64,000 nt of DNA from Lachnospiraceae bacterium (lineage in GTDB: Bacteria; Bacillota; Clostridia; Lachnospirales; Anaerotignaceae), in the NCBI GenBank assembly GCA_019422065.1, contig JAHZEA010000003.1, positions 1-64,000 of the forward strand, given 5' to 3'. This document shows positions 18,427 to 25,901 of the stretch, in pieces. The first letter of the stretch is position 1. Every line of letters begins with the position of its first letter. A program made the translations under genes and the position numbers. Under the pieces are notes generated by a model, which worked only from the letters and a program-made list of their open reading frames with translations, had not been told where the DNA came from and ran no database searches.

Positions 18427-19614
18427 TTGGTTTCAGAAAAAATGAAAACTTTTATGAGCGGCAACTCCGCCATAAGAGCAATGTTTGAAGAAGGCAAAAA
18501 AATGGCCAAAATATACGGCCCTGAGAATGTTTATGACTTTAGCCTTGGAAATCCAAGTGTTGAGCCGCCAAAAGAAGTAAACGAAGCGGCAATTAAAATA
18601 TTACAGCAAACAGCGCCTAATGCACTTCACGGATACCCAAATAACTCCGGTTTTGAAGACGTGCGCCTTTTCCTTGCTCAGCGCTCCAACAGACTTCATG
18701 GCACCGACTATAACGAAAGAAATTATGTTATAACAACAGGTGCTGCGGCTGCACTTAATATAGCACTTAAAGTTATACTTGACCCGGGCGATGAGGTAAT
18801 AGTATTTGCTCCATATTTTGGCGAATACAACAATTATGTTAGAAATTACGACGGCGTAGTTGTTCCTGTATTATCAGATACATCTACATTCCAGCCTGAT
18901 ATAACTTCTTTTGAACAGAAAATTACAAACAAAACAAAAGCAGTAATTATAAATACACCAAACAACCCTACAGGCGTTGTATATTCCGAAGAAACTTTAA
19001 AAGCTATAGCTGATATACTTAATAAAAAATCAGCCAAAACAGGCAGACCTATATACATAATAAGCGATGAGCCTTATCGTGAGCTTGTTTATGACGGAAT
19101 TAAGGTACCTTTTGTACCAGATTATTACGACAATACATTTATAGCATATTCCTACAGCAAATCTCTTTCACTTCCTGGTGAAAGAATTGGCTATGTATGT
19201 GTTAACTCTGCCGCTGATGGTTTTGATGATATTGTATCATGCTTAAATGTAGCAAACCGTATATGCGGTTTTGTAAACGCTCCTACTTTGTGGCAGAAAG
19301 TTATTCCATATTGTGCTGATTTAAAAGTTGATATTTCTGTATATGAGCAGAACAGGAAAGACCTTTACAACATGCTTACAGAGCTTGGCTACGAGTGTGT
19401 TAAACCACAGGGCGCTTTTTACATGTTCCCAAAAACACTTATAGGAGATGATAAAGAATTCTGTAATGCAGCCAAAGAGTTTAGGCTCCTTATTGTTCCC
19501 GGTTCTTCATTTGGCTGTCCTGGCTTTACACGTATTTCTTACTGCGTATCACACGATACGGTTATTAATTCATACGACAGCTTTAAGGCACTTAAAGAAA
19601 AATTTTCTAAATAA
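18427..19614 (+). CDS. Class I/II PLP-dependent aminotransferase
   Basis: About 395 residues, fold type I. VINTPNNPTGVVYSEE, SDEPYREL and the PLP lysine in SYSKSLSLPGERIGY mark the aspartate-aminotransferase superfamily. TTG at 18427 is chosen since AGAGGTG lies six bases before it; GTG at 18418 is part of that site. It ends 15 bases before hisC and is probably co-transcribed. The substrate cannot be assigned; aromatic or aspartate-type activity is plausible. Confidence 0.85.
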   Translation: MVSEKMKTFMSGNSAIRAMFEEGKKMAKIYGPENVYDFSLGNPSVEPPKEVNEAAIKILQQTAPNALHGYPNNSGFEDVRLFLAQRSNRLHGTDYNERNYVITTGAAAALNIALKVILDPGDEVIVFAPYFGEYNNYVRNYDGVVVPVLSDTSTFQPDITSFEQKITNKTKAVIINTPNNPTGVVYSEETLKAIADILNKKSAKTGRPIYIISDEPYRELVYDGIKVPFVPDYYDNTFIAYSYSKSLSLPGERIGYVCVNSAADGFDDIVSCLNVANRICGFVNAPTLWQKVIPYCADLKVDISVYEQNRKDLYNMLTELGYECVKPQGAFYMFPKTLIGDDKEFCNAAKEFRLLIVPGSSFGCPGFTRISYCVSHDTVINSYDSFKALKEKFSK

Positions 19615-19629
19615 CACGAGGTATTTATT

Positions 19630-20691
19630 ATGACAAAGCCATGGTTAGATAAATTACGCAAAGTAGACCCTTATGTACCCGGTGAACAGTCCAAAAACAA
19701 AAATATAATAAAGCTTAACGCCAACGAAAACCCTTATCCGCCTTCACCAAAGGCAATGGAGGCTTTAAAGAATATTACCGAAAAGCAGCTTTCGCTTTAT
19801 CCAAATTCCGGCGCTGCTCCTTTAATAGAAGCTTTGGCAGAATATTATAAAGTTAGTCCGGAACAGGTTTTTGCCGGCAACGGAAGCGATGATGTTCTGG
19901 CTCTTTGCTTTATGGCATTTTTTAACTCCCATAAGCCTATACTTTTCCCGGATATTACATATTCTTTTTATCCTGTTTGGTGCAGACTTTTTAATATTCC
20001 TTATGAAAATCCGGCTATTGATGATAATTTCAAAATCAACCCACAGGATTATTACAAAGAAAACGGCGGTGTTATACTGCCTAACCCAAACGCGCCTACA
20101 GGTATAAGCGAAGGAAAAGAATTTATAACAGATATACTTGAGCATAACAAAGACTGTATTGTTATTATAGACGAAGCCTATGTTGATTTTGGCGGCTACA
20201 GCTGTGTTGAGCTTATTAATAAATACGACAACCTTGTTGTTGTGCAGACATTCTCCAAATCCCGTTCTTTAGCCGGTATGAGAATAGGCACAGCAGTAGC
20301 AAACAAAGAGCTAATAAGCGAGTTAAATGCCATTAAAAACTGCTATAACTCTTATACTCTTGATTCAGTGGCTATTGCCTGCGGAGCGGCTGCTGTTAAA
20401 GATGACGAATATTTCAGAAGCGTGCTTTCCAAAATTATGGCAACAAGAGACCGTATTTTAGAAGAATTTAAAGAGCTTGGCTTTACAGTTTATCCGTCAC
20501 ACTCAAACTTTATATTTGTTACAAAAGAAGATGTTTCGGCAAAAGAGCTTTTTGAGTATTTAAAAGCCAACAATATATTTATAAGGTACTTTAATTTACC
20601 AAGAATAAACAATCATTTACGTATAACCATAGGCACTGACGAGCAGATGGACACACTTATGGAATATGTAAAAAAATACTTAAATAAATAA
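19630..20691 (+). CDS. hisC: Histidinol-phosphate aminotransferase
   Basis: 353 residues. KLNANENPYPPSPKAMEAL at the N-terminus, NPNAPTG, IIDEAYVDFGG and the PLP lysine in TFSKSRSLAGMRIG are HisC signatures. It converts imidazole-acetol phosphate to histidinol phosphate and often also serves phenylalanine and tyrosine synthesis. No other his gene is nearby, so an aromatic aminotransferase role is possible. A strong terminator follows. Confidence 0.88.
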   Translation: MTKPWLDKLRKVDPYVPGEQSKNKNIIKLNANENPYPPSPKAMEALKNITEKQLSLYPNSGAAPLIEALAEYYKVSPEQVFAGNGSDDVLALCFMAFFNSHKPILFPDITYSFYPVWCRLFNIPYENPAIDDNFKINPQDYYKENGGVILPNPNAPTGISEGKEFITDILEHNKDCIVIIDEAYVDFGGYSCVELINKYDNLVVVQTFSKSRSLAGMRIGTAVANKELISELNAIKNCYNSYTLDSVAIACGAAAVKDDEYFRSVLSKIMATRDRILEEFKELGFTVYPSHSNFIFVTKEDVSAKELFEYLKANNIFIRYFNLPRINNHLRITIGTDEQMDTLMEYVKKYLNK

Positions 20692-20697
20692 ACCAAA

Positions 20698-20734
20698 CAA
20701 AAAGACTCATGGGTTAACTCAATGAGTCTTTTTT
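20698..20734 (+). terminator. Terminator after hisC
   Basis: AAAGACTCAT (20701-20710) pairs with ATGAGTCTTT (20722-20731) across an 11-base loop, followed by a run of T. Confidence 0.88.
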
Positions 20735-20762
20735 AACCCAATATTTCAGAAAGGACAGTAAA

Positions 20763-21437
20763 ATGGAAAATAACAACACTTTTAATATAGAATGTTTTAT
20801 GAGAGATTTTATATCTGCCGTAAAAAATACTTTTAAAAGCAGAATAGTGTTTATAGGCCTTCAGGGCAGCAGAGCCAGAAACGAAGAAACACAAAACAGC
20901 GATATAGACACAGTAGTAATACTTGATAAACTTTCATTTGATGATTTAATACTTTATAAAACAGCAATTAAAAACTTACCCCAACGAGATAAAATTTGCG
21001 GCTTTATATCCGGCAGAAAAGAGCTAATAAACTGGGAAAAAAGCGAATTATTCCAATTTTATAACGATACTGTGCCTTATATTGGGAATTTAGATTTTAT
21101 AAAAGAGCTTATAACACTTGATGATATAAAACATTCCATAAAAACAGGTGTCTGCGGTATTTATCATGCTTGCTGCCACAACACACTGCACGAAAACAGC
21201 AGTGATATTTTGAAAGAACTTTTAAAATCAGCTGTAATTACAATTCAGGCCATAGTATTTTTAAGAAGCGGAAAATATATAAAAAGTAAAACTGAACTGC
21301 TCTCTTATTCAACAGACATAGAAAAAGAAATAATAAACTTTTACTTAATAAGCAGAAGCGCAGAAGAAAAAGCTCTTGATTTAAACACCGTTTCAAAAGC
21401 ATTATTTGATTTTTCCAATAATTTATTAAATATTTAA
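20763..21437 (+). CDS. Nucleotidyltransferase-domain protein
   Basis: 224 residues. The N-terminal Pol-beta-like fold has GSRARNEETQNSDID (about 35-49), supplying the Gly-Ser and Asp-x-Asp metal site. The C-terminal helical part (about 110-220) resembles the accessory domain of stand-alone nucleotidyltransferases. A MNT toxin/antitoxin would need an adjacent HEPN partner, which is absent. The substrate is unknown. Confidence 0.75.
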   Translation: MENNNTFNIECFMRDFISAVKNTFKSRIVFIGLQGSRARNEETQNSDIDTVVILDKLSFDDLILYKTAIKNLPQRDKICGFISGRKELINWEKSELFQFYNDTVPYIGNLDFIKELITLDDIKHSIKTGVCGIYHACCHNTLHENSSDILKELLKSAVITIQAIVFLRSGKYIKSKTELLSYSTDIEKEIINFYLISRSAEEKALDLNTVSKALFDFSNNLLNI

Positions 21438-21454
21438 TTATATAACTACAAAAC

Positions 21455-21484
21455 AAAAAAACCGGCGGAATAAATACCGCCGGT
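21455..21484 (-). terminator. Terminator of the desulfoferrodoxin operon
   Basis: ACCGGCGG (21461-21468) pairs with CCGCCGGT (21477-21484), with T6 on the minus strand, 15 bases after the desulfoferrodoxin stop. Confidence 0.88.
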
Positions 21485-21498
21485 AAAAATAGTTTTAA

Positions 21499-21882
21499 TT
21501 AAGCCTCTGTTTTCCAAAGACCATGAAGGTTACAGTACTCATAAGCAGCTACAACCTTTTCGCCTTCTGCTACATAAAATACAGCTTCAGGTTTTTCGTT
21601 TGGAATAAGGGATTTTTTATACATAGCTTTGTCTGTTTCAAGCCAGATATTTGTTATATAGTGTGTATCAATCATAGGATGCTCAACTGTACTTACAGTA
21701 ACTGTTACTTTCTGTCCATCAGCATTAATAACAGGCATATGCTTTTCAACAGCTGCCTCAGTTGAGTTTGCTTTGATTTCAGTCATTTTCTGGCCGCAGC
21801 ACATTACAGGTACTGCTGTGTCGTTAACAACTTCTACTATTTTTTTGCAATGCTCACAGTATAATAACTTTAACTCTTTCAT
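21499..21882 (-). CDS. Desulfoferrodoxin (2Fe superoxide reductase)
   Basis: 127 residues. An N-terminal desulforedoxin domain has Fe ligands C9, C12, C28 and C29; the superoxide reductase domain has H48, H68, H74, C117 and H120. All ligands of both iron centres are present. It reduces superoxide to peroxide without releasing oxygen, as strict anaerobes need, with rubredoxin as electron donor. The rubredoxin gene is 24 bases upstream in the same operon. Confidence 0.95.
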   Translation of the reverse strand: MKELKLLYCEHCKKIVEVVNDTAVPVMCCGQKMTEIKANSTEAAVEKHMPVINADGQKVTVTVSTVEHPMIDTHYITNIWLETDKAMYKKSLIPNEKPEAVFYVAEGEKVVAAYEYCNLHGLWKTEA

Positions 21883-21906
21883 ATCAGTTGACCTCCGTAT
21901 TGATAA

Positions 21907-22068
21907 TTATTCTTCTACTTTAAACATATCCTTGCCTACGCCGCAGATTGGGCATACCCAAGAATCTGGAAGTTCTTCAAAAGGTGTACCAGGAGCTATA
22001 CCGTTATCTGGGTCGCCAACAGCTGGGTCATAAACATATCCACAAGGGTCACATACATATTTTTTCAT
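21907..22068 (-). CDS. Rubredoxin
   Basis: 53 residues, typical rubredoxin length. Two iron-binding knuckles, CDPCGY near the N-terminus and CPICGVGK near the C-terminus, give the Fe(Cys)4 site. It is a small electron carrier and would feed the superoxide reductase encoded next to it. It is first in the operon, with GGAGG before the ATG and the activator-type promoter at 22118-22160. Confidence 0.95.
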   Translation of the reverse strand: MKKYVCDPCGYVYDPAVGDPDNGIAPGTPFEELPDSWVCPICGVGKDMFKVEE

Positions 22069-22117
22069 TTTATATTCCTCCTAAAAATAAATTGTTGTTT
22101 ATTTAACTTCTTGCTTA

Positions 22118-22160
22118 ATTATATATTCAAAGCTTGAATAATTCTGTTGCATAAGCAACA
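22118..22160 (-). promoter_or_regulatory. Rubredoxin promoter with Crp/Fnr-type operator
   Basis: On the minus strand TATAAT (22118-22123) has no good -35, but the palindrome TGTTGC-N4-GCAACA (22145-22160) is centred 29.5 bases upstream of the hexamer edge, that is at -41.5. This is the class II activator position of Crp/Fnr proteins. A second palindrome, TATTCAA-N3-TTGAATA (22124-22140), lies between the two. The divergent Crp/Fnr gene starts at 22230. Confidence 0.7.
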
Positions 22161-22162
22161 AT

Positions 22163-22191
22163 TTGTAATTAAAATATAAATTAAGCATAAT
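22163..22191 (+). promoter_or_regulatory. Promoter of the Crp/Fnr gene
   Basis: TTGTAA (22163-22168) and CATAAT (22186-22191) are 17 bases apart on the plus strand. The operator palindrome at 22145-22160 then sits at about -45.5, so the regulator may also control itself. Confidence 0.55.
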
Positions 22192-22229
22192 TATTTTCAA
22201 ACTAAAAATAAGAAAGGAGCTAAATTTTT

Positions 22230-22892
22230 ATGGTTAATACAGTAAGTTGTTCTCATATGTTTTCCGGCATTTCGCAAGAAAGCTATAGCCGAATGATGAC
22301 ATGTTTTAAATCTTCGCCTAAAAAGTATGCAGCCGGTGAAACAATATGTTTTTACGAGCCTAAAAAGAGAACAGTAGGCATTATAGAAAAAGGCCGTGCC
22401 GTTGTTGTTAAAACTTTCTACAGCGGTTCACAGACAATACTTGAACAGCTTTCAGACGGCAGCATATTTGGCGAAGTTTTTTATTTTCATGCCAATACCG
22501 ACGGCATATCAGTTATAGCTGCCAGTGAATGTACTGTTAGATTTATAGACTATGAGCACATTATGACAAGCTGCCACAACGCCTGCGAGCACCACTCACA
22601 GCTTATACAAAACCTTTTTTCAATTATATCATGTAAGGCTGCTGAATTAAGTGAGCATATAGACGTTTTAAGCCACAGGACAATTAGAGAAAAGCTTATG
22701 GCGTATTTCCAGATACAAAGCTCAAAAAACAACAGTGCAAAGTTTAAACTGCCTTTTTCGCTTTCAGCACTGGCTGACTATATTTCAGTTGACCGCAGTG
22801 CTATGATGCGAGAAATTAAGAAAATTAAGGAAGAAGGCTATATTGATATATCTCAAAAAGAAGTTACACTTTTAAAAGAATACATACAGTAA
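22230..22892 (+). CDS. Crp/Fnr-family regulator
   Basis: 220 residues. A cyclic-nucleotide-binding-like barrel (about 20-120, with DGSIFGEVFYF) is followed by a dimer helix and a Crp-type winged helix (about 150-215, with SALADYISVDRSAMMREIKKI). It lacks the N-terminal cysteine cluster of Fnr, so it is not an evident Fe-S oxygen sensor. It diverges from rubredoxin-desulfoferrodoxin and probably activates them. The signal is unknown. Confidence 0.88.
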   Translation: MVNTVSCSHMFSGISQESYSRMMTCFKSSPKKYAAGETICFYEPKKRTVGIIEKGRAVVVKTFYSGSQTILEQLSDGSIFGEVFYFHANTDGISVIAASECTVRFIDYEHIMTSCHNACEHHSQLIQNLFSIISCKAAELSEHIDVLSHRTIREKLMAYFQIQSSKNNSAKFKLPFSLSALADYISVDRSAMMREIKKIKEEGYIDISQKEVTLLKEYIQ

Positions 22893-22922
22893 TATTTCCC
22901 TTAATTATAATATTATGCATTT

Positions 22923-22951
22923 AGGCCGCTTAATAAACAAGCGGCCTTTTT
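22923..22951 (+). terminator. Terminator of the Crp/Fnr gene
   Basis: AGGCCGCTT (22923-22931) pairs with AAGCGGCCT (22939-22947) followed by T5 on the plus strand. Confidence 0.88.
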
Positions 22952-22952
22952 A

Positions 22953-24344
22953 TTAATCACACAATTTTCTGCCCATAAGAACACCCATAACTGACGCCAT
23001 CATAAGGCCGCGAGTCCATCCGCTGGAGTCTCCTAAACAATGCAGATTTTGGATATTGGTATTTAAGGAGCTGTCCATTTTAACTTTATTGCTGTAAAAT
23101 TTAAGCTCCGGTGAGTAAAGCAGTGTTTCCGTTGCGGCAAATCCCGGTACAACATGGTCTACAGCCTGTATAAAATTAATTATATTTATCATAGCTCTAT
23201 AAGGCATTGCCGCTGTTATATCACCTGCTACAGCGTCTTTAAGCGTAGGTTTTACATTAGAATAAGCCAATTCTTTTTCCCATGTTCTCTTTCCGTCTAA
23301 TATATCACCGTATCTTTGTACCAATATGTGCCCGTCACCAAGCATGTTTGTAAGCTCGCCTACTTTGCGTGCATACTCTATAGGCTGATTAAAAGGCTCT
23401 GTAAAATTATGTGAACACAATATAGCCAAATTAGTATTTTCCGATTTAAACTCTTTGTAAGAATGACCGTTTACAACAGCCAAATCATTATCGTAATTTT
23501 CTTGGCTTACAAAACCACCCGGGTTTTGACAGAATGTTCTTACTTTATTTTTAAACGGCTTAGGATAGCCTATAAGTTTGGACTCGTAAAGAACATTATT
23601 TACTTCTTCCATTATTTCGTTTCTAACTTCTACCCTAACACCTATATCAACTGTTCCGGGTTTATGGGCTATATCGTATTTAGCACATATTTTCTCAAGC
23701 CAGTCAGCGCCGCGTCTGCCGGTAGCTATTATAGTTTTTTTAGCTTTAATTTCTTCTTGGCAAGAATGGTCATTTTTTTCAATAATAATGCCTTCGCAAA
23801 CTGAACCATTAAGTATTATATCGTGACACTGATAACCAAAACGTATTTCAACACCGTTTTCAATAAGATATTTTTCTATTGATAAATATATCTCCTGCGC
23901 TTTTTCAGTACCCAAATGACGTATAGGACAATCCACAAGTTTAAGACCTGCCTGTATTGCTCTTTTCCTTATGTCTTTAACTTCGGCACTATGGCCTAAG
24001 CCCTCAATATGTTTATCTGCTCCAAATTCAATATAAATGCTGTCTGCATAATTTATAAGCTCCTGAGCAAATGAAGCACCTATTAAATCCGGAAGGTCAC
24101 CGCCTACTTCATAGCTTAAAGAAAGCTTTCCGTCTGAAAAAGCACCCGCGCCTGAAAAACCTGTTGTAATATTGCACGGTTTACAATTTACACATTTATT
24201 TGTTATATTTTTAGGGCACTTTCTGTTTTCAACCGGCTTGCCCTTTTCTATCATAAGAATACTTTTTTTGCTTTTATTACGTATCAGCTCTAATGCTGTA
24301 AAAATCCCCGCCGGTCCGGCTCCCACTATTACTACATCGTACAT
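22953..24344 (-). CDS. FAD-dependent oxidoreductase with N-terminal Cys cluster (COG2509-like)
   Basis: 463 residues. The FAD Rossmann motif VIVGAGPAGIFTALEL begins at residue 5, and the C-terminus has the second FAD motif (NLHCLGDSSGWTRGLMMAS). Residues C43, C51, C54 and C57 form a C-x7-C-x2-C-x2-C pattern that could hold a 4Fe-4S cluster. GGAGG lies seven bases before the ATG. The gene is controlled by a guanine riboswitch and terminator directly upstream, which is unexpected for a generic flavoprotein and hints at a role in purine metabolism. The biochemical function is unknown. Confidence 0.8.
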   Translation of the reverse strand: MYDVVIVGAGPAGIFTALELIRNKSKKSILMIEKGKPVENRKCPKNITNKCVNCKPCNITTGFSGAGAFSDGKLSLSYEVGGDLPDLIGASFAQELINYADSIYIEFGADKHIEGLGHSAEVKDIRKRAIQAGLKLVDCPIRHLGTEKAQEIYLSIEKYLIENGVEIRFGYQCHDIILNGSVCEGIIIEKNDHSCQEEIKAKKTIIATGRRGADWLEKICAKYDIAHKPGTVDIGVRVEVRNEIMEEVNNVLYESKLIGYPKPFKNKVRTFCQNPGGFVSQENYDNDLAVVNGHSYKEFKSENTNLAILCSHNFTEPFNQPIEYARKVGELTNMLGDGHILVQRYGDILDGKRTWEKELAYSNVKPTLKDAVAGDITAAMPYRAMINIINFIQAVDHVVPGFAATETLLYSPELKFYSNKVKMDSSLNTNIQNLHCLGDSSGWTRGLMMASVMGVLMGRKLCD

Positions 24345-24374
24345 ACATATCCCTCCAAAAACAGTTTAATAAAC

Positions 24375-24416
24375 AAAAAAACCAACAGCCCGCTTTTTGA
24401 TATAAGCAGCCTGCTG
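24375..24416 (-). terminator. Riboswitch-controlled terminator
   Basis: On the minus strand AGCAGGCTGCTT and AAGCGGGCTGTT form a 12-bp stem with one mismatch, followed by T7. The 5' arm region also contains CTTAT, which can pair with ATAAG of the aptamer P1 strand, giving an antiterminator when ligand is absent. This predicts an OFF switch for the gene at 22953-24344. Confidence 0.8.
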
Positions 24417-24419
24417 CGG

Positions 24420-24489
24420 CAAACTTATAGTCAACTGATACGGCAGTTGGTAGAAACATTCAACCATTACTTGAATTTATATATGTTTG
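24420..24489 (-). promoter_or_regulatory. Guanine riboswitch (purine aptamer)
   Basis: The minus strand folds as P1 CAAACATA/TAAGTTTG, P2 ATTCAA/TTGAAT with loop GTAATGG, J2/3 TTTCTACC, P3 AACTG/CAGTT with loop CCGTAT, and J3/1 GACTA. The conserved TTTCTACC, the GG/CC loop-loop pairs and GACTA all match the purine riboswitch consensus. The specificity base is C (GACTA, not GATTA), predicting guanine or hypoxanthine rather than adenine. It precedes a terminator and the FAD oxidoreductase gene. Confidence 0.92.
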
Positions 24490-24679
24490 AGCCAATAAGA
24501 ATTGTATATTATATATATTATTATGTCAATACAAAAAAATATACCTGAAATTTATTAAAAACTAACAAATTATATTTTCATTAACAGAATATTTGGGCAA
24601 GTAATACAGTTAAGATGTAAATTACTATATTTATTTTAATTCCCCATAAAATCCACTTCAAGATTATACAGTATATAAG

Positions 24680-24712
24680 CAAAAAAGCGCGGGGTTTTAC
24701 CCCCGCGCTTTA
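24680..24712 (-). terminator. Terminator of the 2-hydroxyacyl-CoA dehydratase operon
   Basis: AGCGCGGGG (24686-24694) pairs with CCCCGCGCT (24701-24709), with T6 on the minus strand. It is a very GC-rich stem, 42 bases after the beta-subunit stop. Confidence 0.92.
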
Positions 24713-24753
24713 ATAATTCAGTTTTTAGCTTTAAATTAAGCAGCTGAAACTAA

Positions 24754-25875
24754 TTACATCATTTCTACAAATGACTGAACTCTTGTTCTAATCTGCTCAA
24801 GTGACTCTGACTGCTGGTCAATTTCAATCTTAAGGTTCTTAACGTTAGCTTTTTCAAAGTCCTCAAGTAAGATTGGGTAATCGTATTCTTCTGGGTCACA
24901 GAATTTCATCATGCATACGATAACTGCGTCAGCACCATGCTCTTTAACAAGGTCAACAATGAATTTTCCTCTTGGCTTGTCACGGTCGATAGCAAGAGCA
25001 CAAGCTGTAACGTTCTGCCACTGTTTAGCAAGTCTGTATAATGGGTCGTTGCCAGCTGGTACATCTGTACGGAACTGTCTTGACTCCTGAGCAAGGTCAT
25101 CAGCTACAACTGCAATGCCGAACTCCTCGAAAATGTTAAGAAGTTCGTCTGGCTCAGCCTGAATACCTGTAAGAACAACTTTTTTGCCCTTGAAAGGTAC
25201 AACTGGCTGCTGCATAAGCTCGCAGATAAGCTCTCTAACCATCTTTGTATGCTCTGCTTTATCCATAAACTGTCTTGCTTTAATAACAGCGTGACGTTTA
25301 ACAGGTGTAATAATCTGTGGATACATAGCTGCAACATCAGAGAATAATCTCATAACTGCGCGGTTTTCATTGTATACATCAATAGCTGCGTTAATAGCAT
25401 CATCTGTAATTGTAACGCCTAATATATTTTCAAGTTTTTCTTTAATGCATTTGTATTCTCCAACCATGTAAATGTTAGATGCTTCCATATCTCTGTTCTG
25501 AGAATGAGCGAACTGGATTACAGGTGATTTACCTTTCCATTTCTGGCCAAAGCATTTAAGTGTATCACAAGGTGAAGATATAATTACAGCAGCAAGGTCA
25601 TCATATGTGCCGTTTAATTCAAGCTCCATGATTGACTGCATTATAGAACAAGCAAATGCAGGAAGGTTTGTAGTAGCTTTTAAAATCTGTTTCTTTGTAG
25701 CGCCCCAAATTCCTATTGGAAGATAACCTGTAGCGTAAACGATTTCTTCAGGAGCATAAATAGGAAGGATACCTACAGCGCCCTTACCTGTTTTAGCCTT
25801 AAAATCCTCCATTGCTTTTCTTGGATTTTTAGAAATAGCATCCAACTGTGATAATATTGTATCTATTTTACTCAT
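24754..25875 (-). CDS. 2-hydroxyacyl-CoA dehydratase, beta subunit
   Basis: 373 residues, the length of LcdB/HadC-type subunits. It carries the family blocks KGAVGILPIYAPEEIVYATGYLP, PAFACSIMQSIMELELNGTYDD, SSPCDTLKCFGQKW and MMKFCDPEEYDYP, whose cysteines include the [4Fe-4S] ligands. With the alpha subunit it forms component D, which dehydrates (R)-2-hydroxyacyl-CoA to enoyl-CoA by a ketyl-radical mechanism after one-electron activation. From memory the closest pattern is lactoyl-CoA dehydratase. It is last in the operon; the substrate is not proven. Confidence 0.9.
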   Translation of the reverse strand: MSKIDTILSQLDAISKNPRKAMEDFKAKTGKGAVGILPIYAPEEIVYATGYLPIGIWGATKKQILKATTNLPAFACSIMQSIMELELNGTYDDLAAVIISSPCDTLKCFGQKWKGKSPVIQFAHSQNRDMEASNIYMVGEYKCIKEKLENILGVTITDDAINAAIDVYNENRAVMRLFSDVAAMYPQIITPVKRHAVIKARQFMDKAEHTKMVRELICELMQQPVVPFKGKKVVLTGIQAEPDELLNIFEEFGIAVVADDLAQESRQFRTDVPAGNDPLYRLAKQWQNVTACALAIDRDKPRGKFIVDLVKEHGADAVIVCMMKFCDPEEYDYPILLEDFEKANVKNLKIEIDQQSESLEQIRTRVQSFVEMM

Positions 25876-25901
25876 TAATAACGCCTCCTCTAAATTTCAA
25901 A

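Noticed and set aside
20763..21437. Toxin-antitoxin nucleotidyltransferase (MNT/HEPN)
   Set aside because: The protein is longer than MNT antitoxins and no HEPN-domain gene lies beside it.
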